Positions 1 through 6,774 of a stretch of DNA of 10,316 bases are shown piece by piece (positions within the stretch are counted from its first letter, which is position 1; each line of letters starts with the position of its first letter). Source of the stretch: Acidobacteriota bacterium. Its GTDB lineage: Bacteria; Acidobacteriota; Vicinamibacteria; Vicinamibacterales; UBA2999. Under the pieces are notes generated by a model. It saw nothing but the letters and a program-made list of their open reading frames with translations, was not told the DNA's origin and did not search any database. A program made the translations under genes and the position numbers. The stretch is taken from positions 1 through 10,316 of the forward strand of contig JABFRY010000395.1 in NCBI GenBank assembly GCA_013140955.1, in the 5' to 3' direction.

Positions 1-1
1 G

Positions 2-427
2 GGACTGCAGCTCGTGCTGACGTTCATCGGCGTGCTCACGCTCGCCATCGGCGGCGTGGGCGTGATGAACATCATGCTGGTGTCGGTGACCGAGCGGACA
101 CGGGAGATCGGACTGCGGAAGGCGCTCGGGGCGCCCCGCAGCGCCATCCTCCTGCAGTTCCTGCTCGAGGGTCTCGTCACGACCCTGGCCGGCGGATCGG
201 CGGGGGTGCTGGCCTCGGGACTCGTCGTCTGGCTGGCGAGCCCGAGGCCGTTCCTGTCCGAGCTGCTCGACGACGCGACGCGTTCGGCCGACATCCACCT
301 CGTGCTGTCGGTCGAACTGATCGGGCTGACGACGGCGATCCTGGTAGGGGTCGGCCTCGTCAGTGCGCTCGTGCCGGCGGTCAGGGCCTCCCGCCTCGAT
401 CCCATCGAGGCCCTGCGGTTCGAGTAG
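2..427 (+). CDS. MacB/FtsX-type ABC transporter permease, C-terminal part (5' end outside window)
   Basis: This is the last 141 codons of an inner-membrane ABC permease; the reading frame is already open at the window edge, so the true start lies upstream. The visible part has the typical end of a MacB/YknZ-type permease: a first membrane segment followed by the family signature GGVGVMNIMLVSVTERTREI and then GLRKALGA (a cytoplasmic loop that contacts the ATPase), a second hydrophobic stretch (LLEGLVTTLAGG and on), an extracytoplasmic loop rich in D/E, a third segment (LIGLTTAILVGVGLVSALVPA) and the conserved terminal motif RASRLDPIEALRFE. In this family the permease works with a MacB-like ATPase and often a periplasmic adaptor in tripartite efflux or lipoprotein/peptide export; substrate is not deducible here. 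It ends 4 bases from the end of the opposing dehydrogenase gene, with no clear terminator between them. Confidence 0.9.
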   Translation, partial: GLQLVLTFIGVLTLAIGGVGVMNIMLVSVTERTREIGLRKALGAPRSAILLQFLLEGLVTTLAGGSAGVLASGLVVWLASPRPFLSELLDDATRSADIHLVLSVELIGLTTAILVGVGLVSALVPAVRASRLDPIEALRFE

Positions 428-431
428 AGCG

Positions 432-1511
432 TTACGCGCCTGCGAGGCCGGCGACCACGGCCCGCGTCATGTCGCTCGTGGTGGCCGAGCCACCCAGGTC
501 TGGCGTCCGCACTGCCTCGGCCGAGATCACCTTCTCGATTGCGGCGAGAATCGCGTCGTGCGCCGGCCGTTCGCCCAGGTGGTCGAGCATCATGGCGCCC
601 GCCCAGATGGCTGCGATTGGATTCGCGACCCCGCGGCCCGCGATGTCTGGTGCCGACCCGTGGATGGGTTCGAACATCGATGGCGCCGTGCCGTCCGGAT
701 TGATGTTGCCGCCCGGGCCGACGCCCAGGCTTCCCGAGATGGCCGACCCGATGTCCGTGAGGATGTCGCCGAACAGGTTCGACGCGAGGATCACGTCGAC
801 GGTCTGCGGATGGGTGATCATCCGCGCCGCCAGCGCGTCCACGTGGTACTTGCGCCACGTCACGTCGGGAAAGTCGCGGGCGACCTCGTCCACCACTTCG
901 TCCCAGAGCACCATCGCGTGCTGCAGCGCGTTCGACTTGGTGGCGCTGGCCAGGAGCTTCCGGGGGCGACCCTGCGCAAGCCGGAAGGCGTACCGGGCGA
1001 TGCGCTCGATGCCCCTGCGCGTGAAGATGCCCGTCTGCGCCGCGAGTTCGTCCGGGGTGCCCGCGTGCACGCGCCCGCCGAGGCCGCAGTACTCGCCTTC
1101 CGAGTTCTCCCGCACGCAGATCATGTCGATGTCGGCCGCCACGCGGCCGGCCAGCGGCGACGTGATGCCGGGGATGAGGCGCATCGGCCGCAGGTTGACG
1201 TACTGCACGAGGCGCTGGCGCAACGGGAGGATCATCTCCCTGGCGGAGACGGAGTCAGGCACGGTCGGCGCGCCGATGGCGCCCAGGTAGATGGCGTCGA
1301 AGGAGATCAGCTGCTCGTACCAGTCGTCCGGCATCATCCGGCCGTGGGCGACGTGATAGTCGCATCCCCAGGGCAGCTCCGTGAACGCGCACGTGAACCC
1401 GCCCTTCGAGGCCGCGACCTCGAGTATCTCGATGCCGGCCGGGATGACCTCCTTGCCGATGCCGTCTCCGGCAATGACCGCGATCCTGTAGTTCCTGTCG
1501 TCTCTACCCAA
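432..1511 (-). CDS. dmlA: D-malate/tartrate dehydrogenase (decarboxylating), DmlA/TtuC type of the isopropylmalate dehydrogenase family
   Basis: A 359-residue cytoplasmic beta-decarboxylating dehydrogenase, full length for the family (E. coli DmlA is about 361). Such enzymes oxidise D-malate, tartrate or related 2-hydroxy acids with NAD+ and a divalent metal. Visible motifs: AVIAGDGIGKEV at 11-22, YVNLRP at 104-109, VRENSEGEY at 133-141, TKSN with Lys192, YHVDALAAR with Asp225, metal-binding aspartates in NLFGDILTD (Asp249, Asp253), and the NAD-binding EPIHGSAPDIAG at 281-292. The pattern around YVNLRPMRL and RENSEGEYCGLGGRV is closer to DmlA/TtuC than to LeuB. The only start that keeps the N-terminal strand is TTG at 1511; it overlaps the symporter stop by 8 bases and has a GGAG at 8 bases spacing inside the symporter gene, so translation is probably coupled. 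Exact substrate is inferred; isopropylmalate or another malate analogue is possible. Confidence 0.9.
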   Translation of the reverse strand: MGRDDRNYRIAVIAGDGIGKEVIPAGIEILEVAASKGGFTCAFTELPWGCDYHVAHGRMMPDDWYEQLISFDAIYLGAIGAPTVPDSVSAREMILPLRQRLVQYVNLRPMRLIPGITSPLAGRVAADIDMICVRENSEGEYCGLGGRVHAGTPDELAAQTGIFTRRGIERIARYAFRLAQGRPRKLLASATKSNALQHAMVLWDEVVDEVARDFPDVTWRKYHVDALAARMITHPQTVDVILASNLFGDILTDIGSAISGSLGVGPGGNINPDGTAPSMFEPIHGSAPDIAGRGVANPIAAIWAGAMMLDHLGERPAHDAILAAIEKVISAEAVRTPDLGGSATTSDMTRAVVAGLAGA

Positions 1512-2901
1512 TGTCGTGTCTCCGAGTCGTCAACATGATGGCGAACGCCGCCGCCGCGCACACCAGTCCGGCCATCGTGGGGTCGAGCCAGGCCGGCTTC
1601 GCGGGGAAAGCGAAGCGTACAACAAGCAGCCCCGCGGTGCCTGCCCCGATCGAGGCCAGCGCCTCGCGCTGGCCGGCCCGTGCCACGAAGAGCCCGCCGA
1701 CCACGGGTACCAGCAGGCTGACGCCGAGCAGCGAGTAGAAGATCCCAAGCGCCGTCTGCACGGTGGGCAGCTGCAGGGCCAGCAGGACGCCGCCCGCGCC
1801 GCCGGCCAGCGCCGCGGCCCGGGCCGCCATCAGCACCTGCCGATCGGTAGCCGCGGGGGACACGAACCGCTTGTAGAGATCCTGGGACAGTGACGTCGAG
1901 AGCATGAACAGCAGCGCGTCGCACGTGCTCACCTCGGCCGAGAAGACCGCGGCGAGCGCCAGCGCGCCCGTCCACGCCGGCAGTCGCTCCGCGAGCACGA
2001 GCGGCAGCACCGTGTCGGTGGCCTGCAGGTCGGGGTAGACGGCCCGCCCGGCCATCCCGAGCAGCACGGGCGCGAACGAGAAGAGGGCGAGCGCTGCGGC
2101 CTGGGTGCCGATGCCCCACCGTACCGCCGACTCGTCGACGGCGCCGTACGCCTTCTGCATCAGGCCGGGCGACACGATGAACGCCGGTCCGAACAGCAGC
2201 AGGAGCGTCCATCCGGAGCCCGCACCCGACGAGTGCATGATGTCGCCGAAGGTGGCCGGTGCGCCCGCTGGCGCCAGGATCGCCGGCAGGCCTCCCGCCC
2301 CGGCGATGACCATCGGCACCGCCACCGCGAAGCCCGCGAGCAGCACGACGAGCTGAACCAGATTGACCCACGCCGAACTCAGAAGACCGCCCGCCATGAA
2401 GTACGCGGTCATGACGGCGGCGCCGATGATCGTGCCCTCGAAGCGCGGGACGTCGGCCACGACGCCGAGCACCGCGGCGCCGGCAATGAGCTGCCCCGCC
2501 AGGATCGACAGCGTTCCCAGCCAGATGAGGCTCGTGACCAGCGCACGCACCAGCCGGCCGTACCGGAGCTCCAGCAGGTCGCCGGCGGTGTAGAGGCCGT
2601 GCTGCGACGCCAGACGCCAGACACGCGGACCGACGACCAGCGCCAGCACCACCGATCCGGCCGCGGCCGCGCAGTTCCACCACCAGGCGCCGAGCCCGTC
2701 ACGGTACGCGAGGGCGGCCGCACCCACGGTGGCTCCTGCGCCAATGTTGGACGCCAGCACCGTCGCGAACAGGAGTGTGGGCGGGAGGCGGCGGCCGGCC
2801 ACGAAGAAGTCGGCGCTGCCGCGCACGCGACGTGCCACCAGCAACCCGATGACGACGAGCGCCGCCGAGTAGGCGATGAGCAGGGCCAGTCGCGGTGTCA
2901 T
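1504..2901 (-). CDS. Sodium:solute symporter (SSS) family membrane transporter
   Basis: A 465-residue, strongly hydrophobic protein with about 12-13 predicted membrane segments, expected to import a small solute with Na+. SSS hallmarks: a first membrane helix followed by GSADFFVAGRRLP (28-40), the SNIGAGATVG/AYRDGLGAWWW region (51-75) of helix 2, YTAGDLLELRYG (104-115), and AEVSTCDALLFMLSTSLSQDLYKRF-like sequence (322-346, given here only as a position guide) that corresponds to the helix carrying the conserved Ser/Thr of the second sodium site. I start at ATG 2901 because the helix and SSS signature begin right after it; an open frame extends 86 codons further upstream but is Arg/Trp-rich shadow sequence inside the peptidase gene. 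No good Shine-Dalgarno is seen, so it may depend on readthrough from the peptidase gene 31 bases upstream. Substrate unknown; a carboxylate would fit the dehydrogenase next door (inference). Confidence 0.88.
   Translation of the reverse strand: MTPRLALLIAYSAALVVIGLLVARRVRGSADFFVAGRRLPPTLLFATVLASNIGAGATVGAAALAYRDGLGAWWWNCAAAAGSVVLALVVGPRVWRLASQHGLYTAGDLLELRYGRLVRALVTSLIWLGTLSILAGQLIAGAAVLGVVADVPRFEGTIIGAAVMTAYFMAGGLLSSAWVNLVQLVVLLAGFAVAVPMVIAGAGGLPAILAPAGAPATFGDIMHSSGAGSGWTLLLLFGPAFIVSPGLMQKAYGAVDESAVRWGIGTQAAALALFSFAPVLLGMAGRAVYPDLQATDTVLPLVLAERLPAWTGALALAAVFSAEVSTCDALLFMLSTSLSQDLYKRFVSPAATDRQVLMAARAAALAGGAGGVLLALQLPTVQTALGIFYSLLGVSLLVPVVGGLFVARAGQREALASIGAGTAGLLVVRFAFPAKPAWLDPTMAGLVCAAAAFAIMLTTRRHDIG
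1520..1523 (-). promoter_or_regulatory. Ribosome binding site (GGAG) deciding the TTG start of the DmlA-type gene
   Basis: GGAG on the minus strand lies 8 bases before the TTG at 1511, inside the last codons of the symporter gene. It supports the non-ATG start, which overlaps the symporter stop (TTGGGTAG). No other start codon is available before the first nucleotide-binding strand. Confidence 0.65.
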
Positions 2902-2932
2902 CGCGCCGGGCCGCGTCGAGGCGGGGAACTGG

Positions 2933-4027
2933 TCACCGGAGACGGGCCGGCACCGTCCCGATGTCCCGTGCCGCCGGGTATCCCTCGATGGCCGCGGCCA
3001 TCGCCGCAGCCCGCACCACCGCCTCCGAGAGCGCCTCGGCCGCCAGCGCGCCGATCGTCGTCGGGTCCGCGTCGCCCGTCCAGGTACCCGTCGCCAGTGC
3101 GAACACGGTGTCGCCGTCCGCCAGCGTGTGCGCCGGATTGATGGCGCGGGCCAGGCCATCGTCCGCCATCAGCGCCACGCGTCCGACCTGGCTCTTGGAG
3201 AGGCGGGCATTGGTGGCGACCACGCCGATGGTCGTGTTCTCACCGGGTCGGGCGCCGGCCGTCACGCCCGCCTGCCGCATGAGGGTCCTCGCGTCTGCGA
3301 GTGTTCCGTCCGGATTGAGGATGCCGGCGACGATGCGGCCCGTCGAGGGGTCGATGACGTCGCCGACGGCGTTGACCGCCACCAGGGCCCCGACCACGAG
3401 GCCGCTCGGGAGCACGATGGCTGCTGACCCGATGCCGGACTTCATCGCGCGACGGCGTGCCCCATCCGGAAGGCCGATGGCCCCGCCGAACTTGCCGACG
3501 GTTGCCCCGGCACCCGCGCCGACGCTGCCCTCCACCACGCGGTCGGTCGAGGCGGCGCCCGCAGCCCGGTACCCGCAGTCCGCCGTCGGACGCACCGACG
3601 CCGGCGAGCCGATGCCCAGGTCGTAGAGGATGGCGGCAGGCACGATGGGCACGACACCCGCGCCCGTCCGGTAGCCGATGCCCCGTTCCTCCAGGTAGCG
3701 CATGGTCCCCTGCGCGGCGTCGAGCCCGAAGGCGCTTCCCCCGGCCAGAACCACCGCGTTGACGCGCTCGACCAGGTTCAGGGGATCCAGCAGGTTGGTT
3801 TCCCGGGTGCCCGGCGCTCCGCCGCGCTGCGCCACGCCGCCCACGGCGCCCTCGCCGTCCACCAGGATCACCGTGCAGCCGGTCGGCCGCTCGCTCAGCG
3901 TGTGGTGTCCGACGCGGATGCCCGGAACGGCCGTCAGCCCGCGTCCCGTCGGGTCGTCCACCGCGCCGAGCGCGATGGACGCGGCGGCGACGACGCATGC
4001 GGCGATCAGCCAGCCCCTGCGCCTCAT
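2933..4027 (-). CDS. Exported P1-family (DmpA/NylC-like) N-terminal-nucleophile peptidase
   Basis: A 364-residue member of peptidase family S58/P1 (DmpA aminopeptidase, NylC oligomer hydrolase, BapA). These enzymes cleave their own precursor, exposing a Ser or Thr as nucleophile, and hydrolyse N-terminal or beta-peptide-like amide bonds. Seen here: GIRVGHHT (36-43), TGCTVILVDG (49-58), GGSAFGLDAAQGTMRYLEE (96-114), VGAGAGATVGKFGG (169-182), and the predicted self-cleavage site Asn264-Thr265 in PGENTTIGVVATNA, close to the Asn266/Thr267 cut of NylC. The first 22 residues (MRRRGWLIAACVVAAASIAL, then GA) look like an export signal; RRGWLI resembles a Tat motif but Sec is equally possible. Start ATG 4027 has GAGGG 7 bases upstream. 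It lies 46 bases after the hydrolase gene. Export is less usual for this family and suggests a periplasmic substrate (inference). Confidence 0.9.
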   Translation of the reverse strand: MRRRGWLIAACVVAAASIALGAVDDPTGRGLTAVPGIRVGHHTLSERPTGCTVILVDGEGAVGGVAQRGGAPGTRETNLLDPLNLVERVNAVVLAGGSAFGLDAAQGTMRYLEERGIGYRTGAGVVPIVPAAILYDLGIGSPASVRPTADCGYRAAGAASTDRVVEGSVGAGAGATVGKFGGAIGLPDGARRRAMKSGIGSAAIVLPSGLVVGALVAVNAVGDVIDPSTGRIVAGILNPDGTLADARTLMRQAGVTAGARPGENTTIGVVATNARLSKSQVGRVALMADDGLARAINPAHTLADGDTVFALATGTWTGDADPTTIGALAAEALSEAVVRAAAMAAAIEGYPAARDIGTVPARLR

Positions 4028-4034
4028 GGGCGAG

Positions 4035-4039
4035 CCCTC
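4035..4039 (-). promoter_or_regulatory. Ribosome binding site (GAGGG) for the P1-family peptidase
   Basis: GAGGG on the minus strand sits 7 bases before ATG 4027 in the 46-base gap after the hydrolase gene. It favours this start over in-frame codons up to 4132, and thus the N-terminal signal sequence. Confidence 0.6.
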
Positions 4040-4073
4040 AGGCGGCCGCGACGAATGGACCGGGCCAGGCGTG

Positions 4074-5723
4074 TCACCGGCGTGGCGGCAGGGATCTGGA
4101 CAGCCAGCCGGTGATCGCCGAGAGCACATCACGGCTCACGTTCCGATCACTGAGGGTGCCGTACTCACTGACCTCCCCGGTGACGGCCGGCACCAGGAGG
4201 TGATTGACGCCCCGAACCGTGATGACCTCCACCGCCTCCGAGTCGCTCTCTTCACGGGCCAGTGTGGCCAGCCGGTCCAGCTGTGCCACCGGCACTTGCC
4301 GATCGAGCTCGCCGTGCAGCAGCAGGAGTGGCTGATCGACATCGTCGATCACCCGTGCCGGGTCGAACCGCAGGAAGCTGTCGAACCACGGCGTGTCGGC
4401 CTGCGCCCGGACCGCGGGCGGGATCTGCTCCCACCCCCGTCCCGTCAGCACGGCCTCGTGGATCCGCCGCTGCAGATCCGCACGTGCCGCACGCTCCTCG
4501 GCGGGCACGTCGGCGCGCTCGAACTCCTCCTGCTGGCGGGTGAGCACCAGGTCGGCTCCGGTGTCCGCGGCGGCCGCGAGCAGGCCGACCGCTGCCACCC
4601 GGTTCTCGCGCGTCGCCGCCAGCAGCGCCACCCAGGCGCCGTCCCCGTGGCCGATCACGGCGATGCGGCGGTCGTCCACCTCGTCCTGATCCCGCAACCA
4701 GCGCACCACGGCACGCACGTCGTCCACGTGGTCGGAGAGCGATGCCGACTCCGCCCTGCCGCCCGTCTGACCCGAGCCGCGGCGGTCGTAGCGCACGGCG
4801 AGGAAGCCGGCCTCCGCCACCGCGCCGGCCAGCTGCCCCATGATGGGGACACCCGCCACGACGCCGTCCCGATCCGCTGCGTCCGACCCCGAGAGCAGGA
4901 TGACGGCGGGGACCGGCCCCTCGGCGCGCGCGGGATCGGTGAGCGTGGCGCCGATGTTGAACCCGGTGCCGGGAATCAGGACCGCGCGGTCGCCCGGGTT
5001 CGAGTAGACGCTCATCCTCGAGGTGGCCGACGCCACGTCGTCGCGTACGACGTCCAGCGACTGGGCGGGCACGTTGAGCGCGATGAGTGCGCCGGTGTCG
5101 TCCGCCGTGAGGTTCACGGCCAGGTCTCCGCCAGGATTGCCGAAGACCAGTGCGTAGCGCCGCACGCCGAATGTGGTGGTTCCCGTCTGCATCCGATCCG
5201 TCTGGATGTCGGTGACCCTGACGGGCACCTCGCCGAGCGGTGCGATGTAGACCGGAATCGTCGTGCCCACCTCGGCGTCCCGCAGTCTCGTGGCGATCGC
5301 CTGGTTCGAGCCGAAGAAGAGGTTGTGGATGATGACGCTGTCATCCGAGAGCTGGTCGCGCTTCTCGCCCGAAGGTCCAGCCTCGCTCCCTGAAGACACC
5401 GCCGTGGCGCCGTCCACCCGCGTGCGCAGGCTCACGGGCGCGCCGGCAATCGTGGCGTCCACGGTCACCGACTCGGCGGCGCCACCGGGCGCGTAGCGGA
5501 TCTCCGCCCTGCGCAGCGTGAGATCGACCGGGGCATTGAGGCGGCCCTCACCCGAGATCGTGGTGCCTGCGGGTCCCGTGGTCACCGTGACCTGTTCGCG
5601 TCCGATGGCCGAGCCCCGGACGAAGACGGTGAAGCCCTGCTGCGTGGTGCCCGGTGGGTCCTGCGCCGCCGCGGGCGCCGCCAGGGTCAGCAGCAGCGCA
5701 CAGATACAATGGGCGCGAGACAT
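4074..5723 (-). CDS. Secreted alpha/beta hydrolase-fold protein with glycine in place of the nucleophile serine
   Basis: A 549-residue protein with a Sec-type signal peptide (CALLLTLAAPAAA, likely cut after residue 20 before QDPPG). Residues about 26-245 form a beta-rich N-terminal domain I do not recognise. From about 255 an alpha/beta hydrolase domain follows: VPAVILLSGSDAADRDG (271-287, oxyanion-hole strand), LAVRYDRRGSGQTGG (308-322), a lid-like helical part (395-450), and the C-terminal acid and base in LHGELDRQVP (Asp474) and RGVNHLLVP (His508). At the nucleophile elbow, where relatives have G-H-S-x-G, this protein reads VIGHGDGAW (356-364): Gly360 replaces serine. The codon is GGG, two changes from any serine codon, so a single base error is unlikely. 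It is first in the minus-strand run. It may be a non-catalytic relative, or use another residue; function is unknown. Confidence 0.82.
   Translation of the reverse strand: MSRAHCICALLLTLAAPAAAQDPPGTTQQGFTVFVRGSAIGREQVTVTTGPAGTTISGEGRLNAPVDLTLRRAEIRYAPGGAAESVTVDATIAGAPVSLRTRVDGATAVSSGSEAGPSGEKRDQLSDDSVIIHNLFFGSNQAIATRLRDAEVGTTIPVYIAPLGEVPVRVTDIQTDRMQTGTTTFGVRRYALVFGNPGGDLAVNLTADDTGALIALNVPAQSLDVVRDDVASATSRMSVYSNPGDRAVLIPGTGFNIGATLTDPARAEGPVPAVILLSGSDAADRDGVVAGVPIMGQLAGAVAEAGFLAVRYDRRGSGQTGGRAESASLSDHVDDVRAVVRWLRDQDEVDDRRIAVIGHGDGAWVALLAATRENRVAAVGLLAAAADTGADLVLTRQQEEFERADVPAEERAARADLQRRIHEAVLTGRGWEQIPPAVRAQADTPWFDSFLRFDPARVIDDVDQPLLLLHGELDRQVPVAQLDRLATLAREESDSEAVEVITVRGVNHLLVPAVTGEVSEYGTLSDRNVSRDVLSAITGWLSRSLPPRR
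5705..5710 (+). promoter_or_regulatory. Possible -10 element (TACAAT) for the YgfZ-like gene
   Basis: TACAAT differs from the TATAAT consensus by one base and lies 11 bases before ATG 5722, inside the signal-peptide codons of the divergent hydrolase gene. It would give a transcript with a leader of only a few bases. I see no convincing -35 at normal spacing. Inference from sequence only. Confidence 0.35.
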
Positions 5724-6774
5724 GATGACCGATCGTATCAGCTCTCCACCGACGGCCGAAGTCCCGCAGGACGAAACACGGCAGTGGCACGCCCTGCGGG
5801 AAGGCGCCGTTCTCGCCCGGCTGGCGGATCGGGCGCAGATTGCGCTGACCGGTGCCGACAGGCATGCGTTCCTGCAGGGTCTCCTCACCAACGACATCGC
5901 GTCCCTGGCCTCCGGCACAGGCTGCTATGCCGCGTGGCTGACCCCGCAGGGACGCATGCTCACCGACCTCCACGTGCTCGAGGCGGGCGACATGATGCTG
6001 CTCGATGTCCCACTGGCGGAGGCCGGTCCCACGCTCGCACGGCTCGATCAGTTTCTGTTCGGCGAGGACGTCCAGTTCGCCGATCTGTCGGGCAACATCG
6101 CGGACGTCTGGGTGCATGGCCCCGCCGCCGCGTCGCTGCTCGACTCGGTGCTGACCGGAACAGCAGGGCTGGCGCAGTGGGAGGATTACCGGAACGCCCG
6201 AGTGGAGTTCGGGGGGGAGCCCGTGGTCGTGGCCCGGATCAGCCAGCTGGGCGTACCGGGATTCGTGGCCTACACGTCGCTCCCGGTGGCCGCCGCGCTC
6301 GCGGATGCGCTCTCGGCGTCCGGTGCGGTGCGCGTATCGGCGTCGATCGCCGAGGCCTCCCGCATCGAGGCTGGCTACCCCCTCTACGGCGTGGACATGA
6401 CCGAGGACACGATACCGCTCGAGGCGGGCATCGAGGACCGTGCCCTGTCATTCTCGAAGGGCTGCTACGTGGGGCAGGAGGTGGTCGTGCGCATCCTCCA
6501 CCGCGGCCACGGCCGGGTCGCGCGCAGGCTGGTCGGGCTGCGGGTCGCGGGCGCCGTCCCGCATCGCGGTGACCGGATCCACGCCGCGGGCGGAGACGGA
6601 CCGGACATTGGGTGGGTGACCAGTGCCGCCAGCTCTCCGGCACTCGGGGCCGTCGCCCTGGGGTACGTGCACAGGGACCATGTGGAGGCGGGCAGCGCTG
6701 TGCGGATCGTGACGACCGGCGGCGAGGTGGCCGCCACCGTCACCACGCGTCCGATGCCGAGAGGCGTGCAATGA
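5722..6774 (+). CDS. ygfZ: YgfZ/GcvT-like folate-binding protein (iron-sulfur cluster assembly or repair factor)
   Basis: A 350-residue protein of the YgfZ/GcvT family. In E. coli, YgfZ uses tetrahydrofolate and supports maturation or repair of certain Fe-S enzymes such as MiaB. Visible: the N-terminal folate-domain start ALTGADRHAFLQGLLTNDI (41-59) with YAAWLTPQGRMLTDLHV (69-85), the IEAGYPLYGVDMTEDTIPLE stretch (215-234) and the diagnostic KGCYVGQE at 246-253, whose cysteine is functionally important in YgfZ. The C-terminal barrel (GWVTSAASSPALGAVALGYV, 297-316) is shared with GcvT, but the KGCYVGQE motif and length favour YgfZ over glycine cleavage T-protein. Start is ATG 5722 or the adjacent ATG 5725; the first about 25 residues precede the folate domain. 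The start codon overlaps the divergent hydrolase start, and the 3' end overlaps the opposing Nudix gene by 35 bases. Confidence 0.9.
   Translation: MMTDRISSPPTAEVPQDETRQWHALREGAVLARLADRAQIALTGADRHAFLQGLLTNDIASLASGTGCYAAWLTPQGRMLTDLHVLEAGDMMLLDVPLAEAGPTLARLDQFLFGEDVQFADLSGNIADVWVHGPAAASLLDSVLTGTAGLAQWEDYRNARVEFGGEPVVVARISQLGVPGFVAYTSLPVAAALADALSASGAVRVSASIAEASRIEAGYPLYGVDMTEDTIPLEAGIEDRALSFSKGCYVGQEVVVRILHRGHGRVARRLVGLRVAGAVPHRGDRIHAAGGDGPDIGWVTSAASSPALGAVALGYVHRDHVEAGSAVRIVTTGGEVAATVTTRPMPRGVQ
5732..5737 (-). promoter_or_regulatory. Possible extended -10 element (TG-A-TACGAT) for the minus-strand run
   Basis: On the minus strand TGATACGAT resembles an extended -10 (TGnTATAAT with two mismatches) and ends 8 bases before the hydrolase ATG at 5723, so transcription would start at or next to the start codon. 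It lies inside the first codons of the divergent YgfZ-like gene. No clear -35 or Shine-Dalgarno at usual spacing is visible. Confidence 0.25.

Noticed and set aside
393..411. Hairpin GCCTCGAT-CCC-ATCGAGGC near the end of the permease gene, as a possible terminator.
   Set aside because: The 8-base stem is perfect, but it encodes the conserved RLDPIEAL motif and has no T-run after it, so it is probably a by-product of coding sequence.
363..1538. A 391-codon plus-strand open frame opposite the DmlA-type gene.
   Set aside because: The minus-strand frame has every expected dehydrogenase motif; this one is Arg/His/Asp-rich shadow sequence.
1334..2683. A 449-codon minus-strand frame overlapping the symporter gene in another frame.
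   Set aside because: Its translation is Gly/Arg/Ala-rich without membrane segments, while the overlapping frame encodes a clear SSS transporter.
2902..3159. An 86-codon N-terminal extension of the symporter frame.
   Set aside because: It overlaps the peptidase gene, is Arg/Trp-rich, and precedes a normal SSS N-terminus beginning at ATG 2901.
3702..5393. A 563-codon open frame on the plus strand opposite the hydrolase and peptidase genes.
   Set aside because: It lies antisense to two well-supported genes, its translation is rich in Arg, His, Pro and Gly with no recognisable motif, and long antisense frames are common in high-GC DNA.
5518..5721. A 68-codon N-terminal extension of the YgfZ-like frame.
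   Set aside because: It is antisense to the hydrolase signal peptide and N-terminal domain, and YgfZ relatives start near the folate domain; the ATGATG at 5722 is sufficient.
6744..6768. Short inverted repeat CACGC...GCGTG at the convergent junction as a terminator.
   Set aside because: Only 5 base pairs with a 15-base loop and no T-run; expected by chance in GC-rich DNA.
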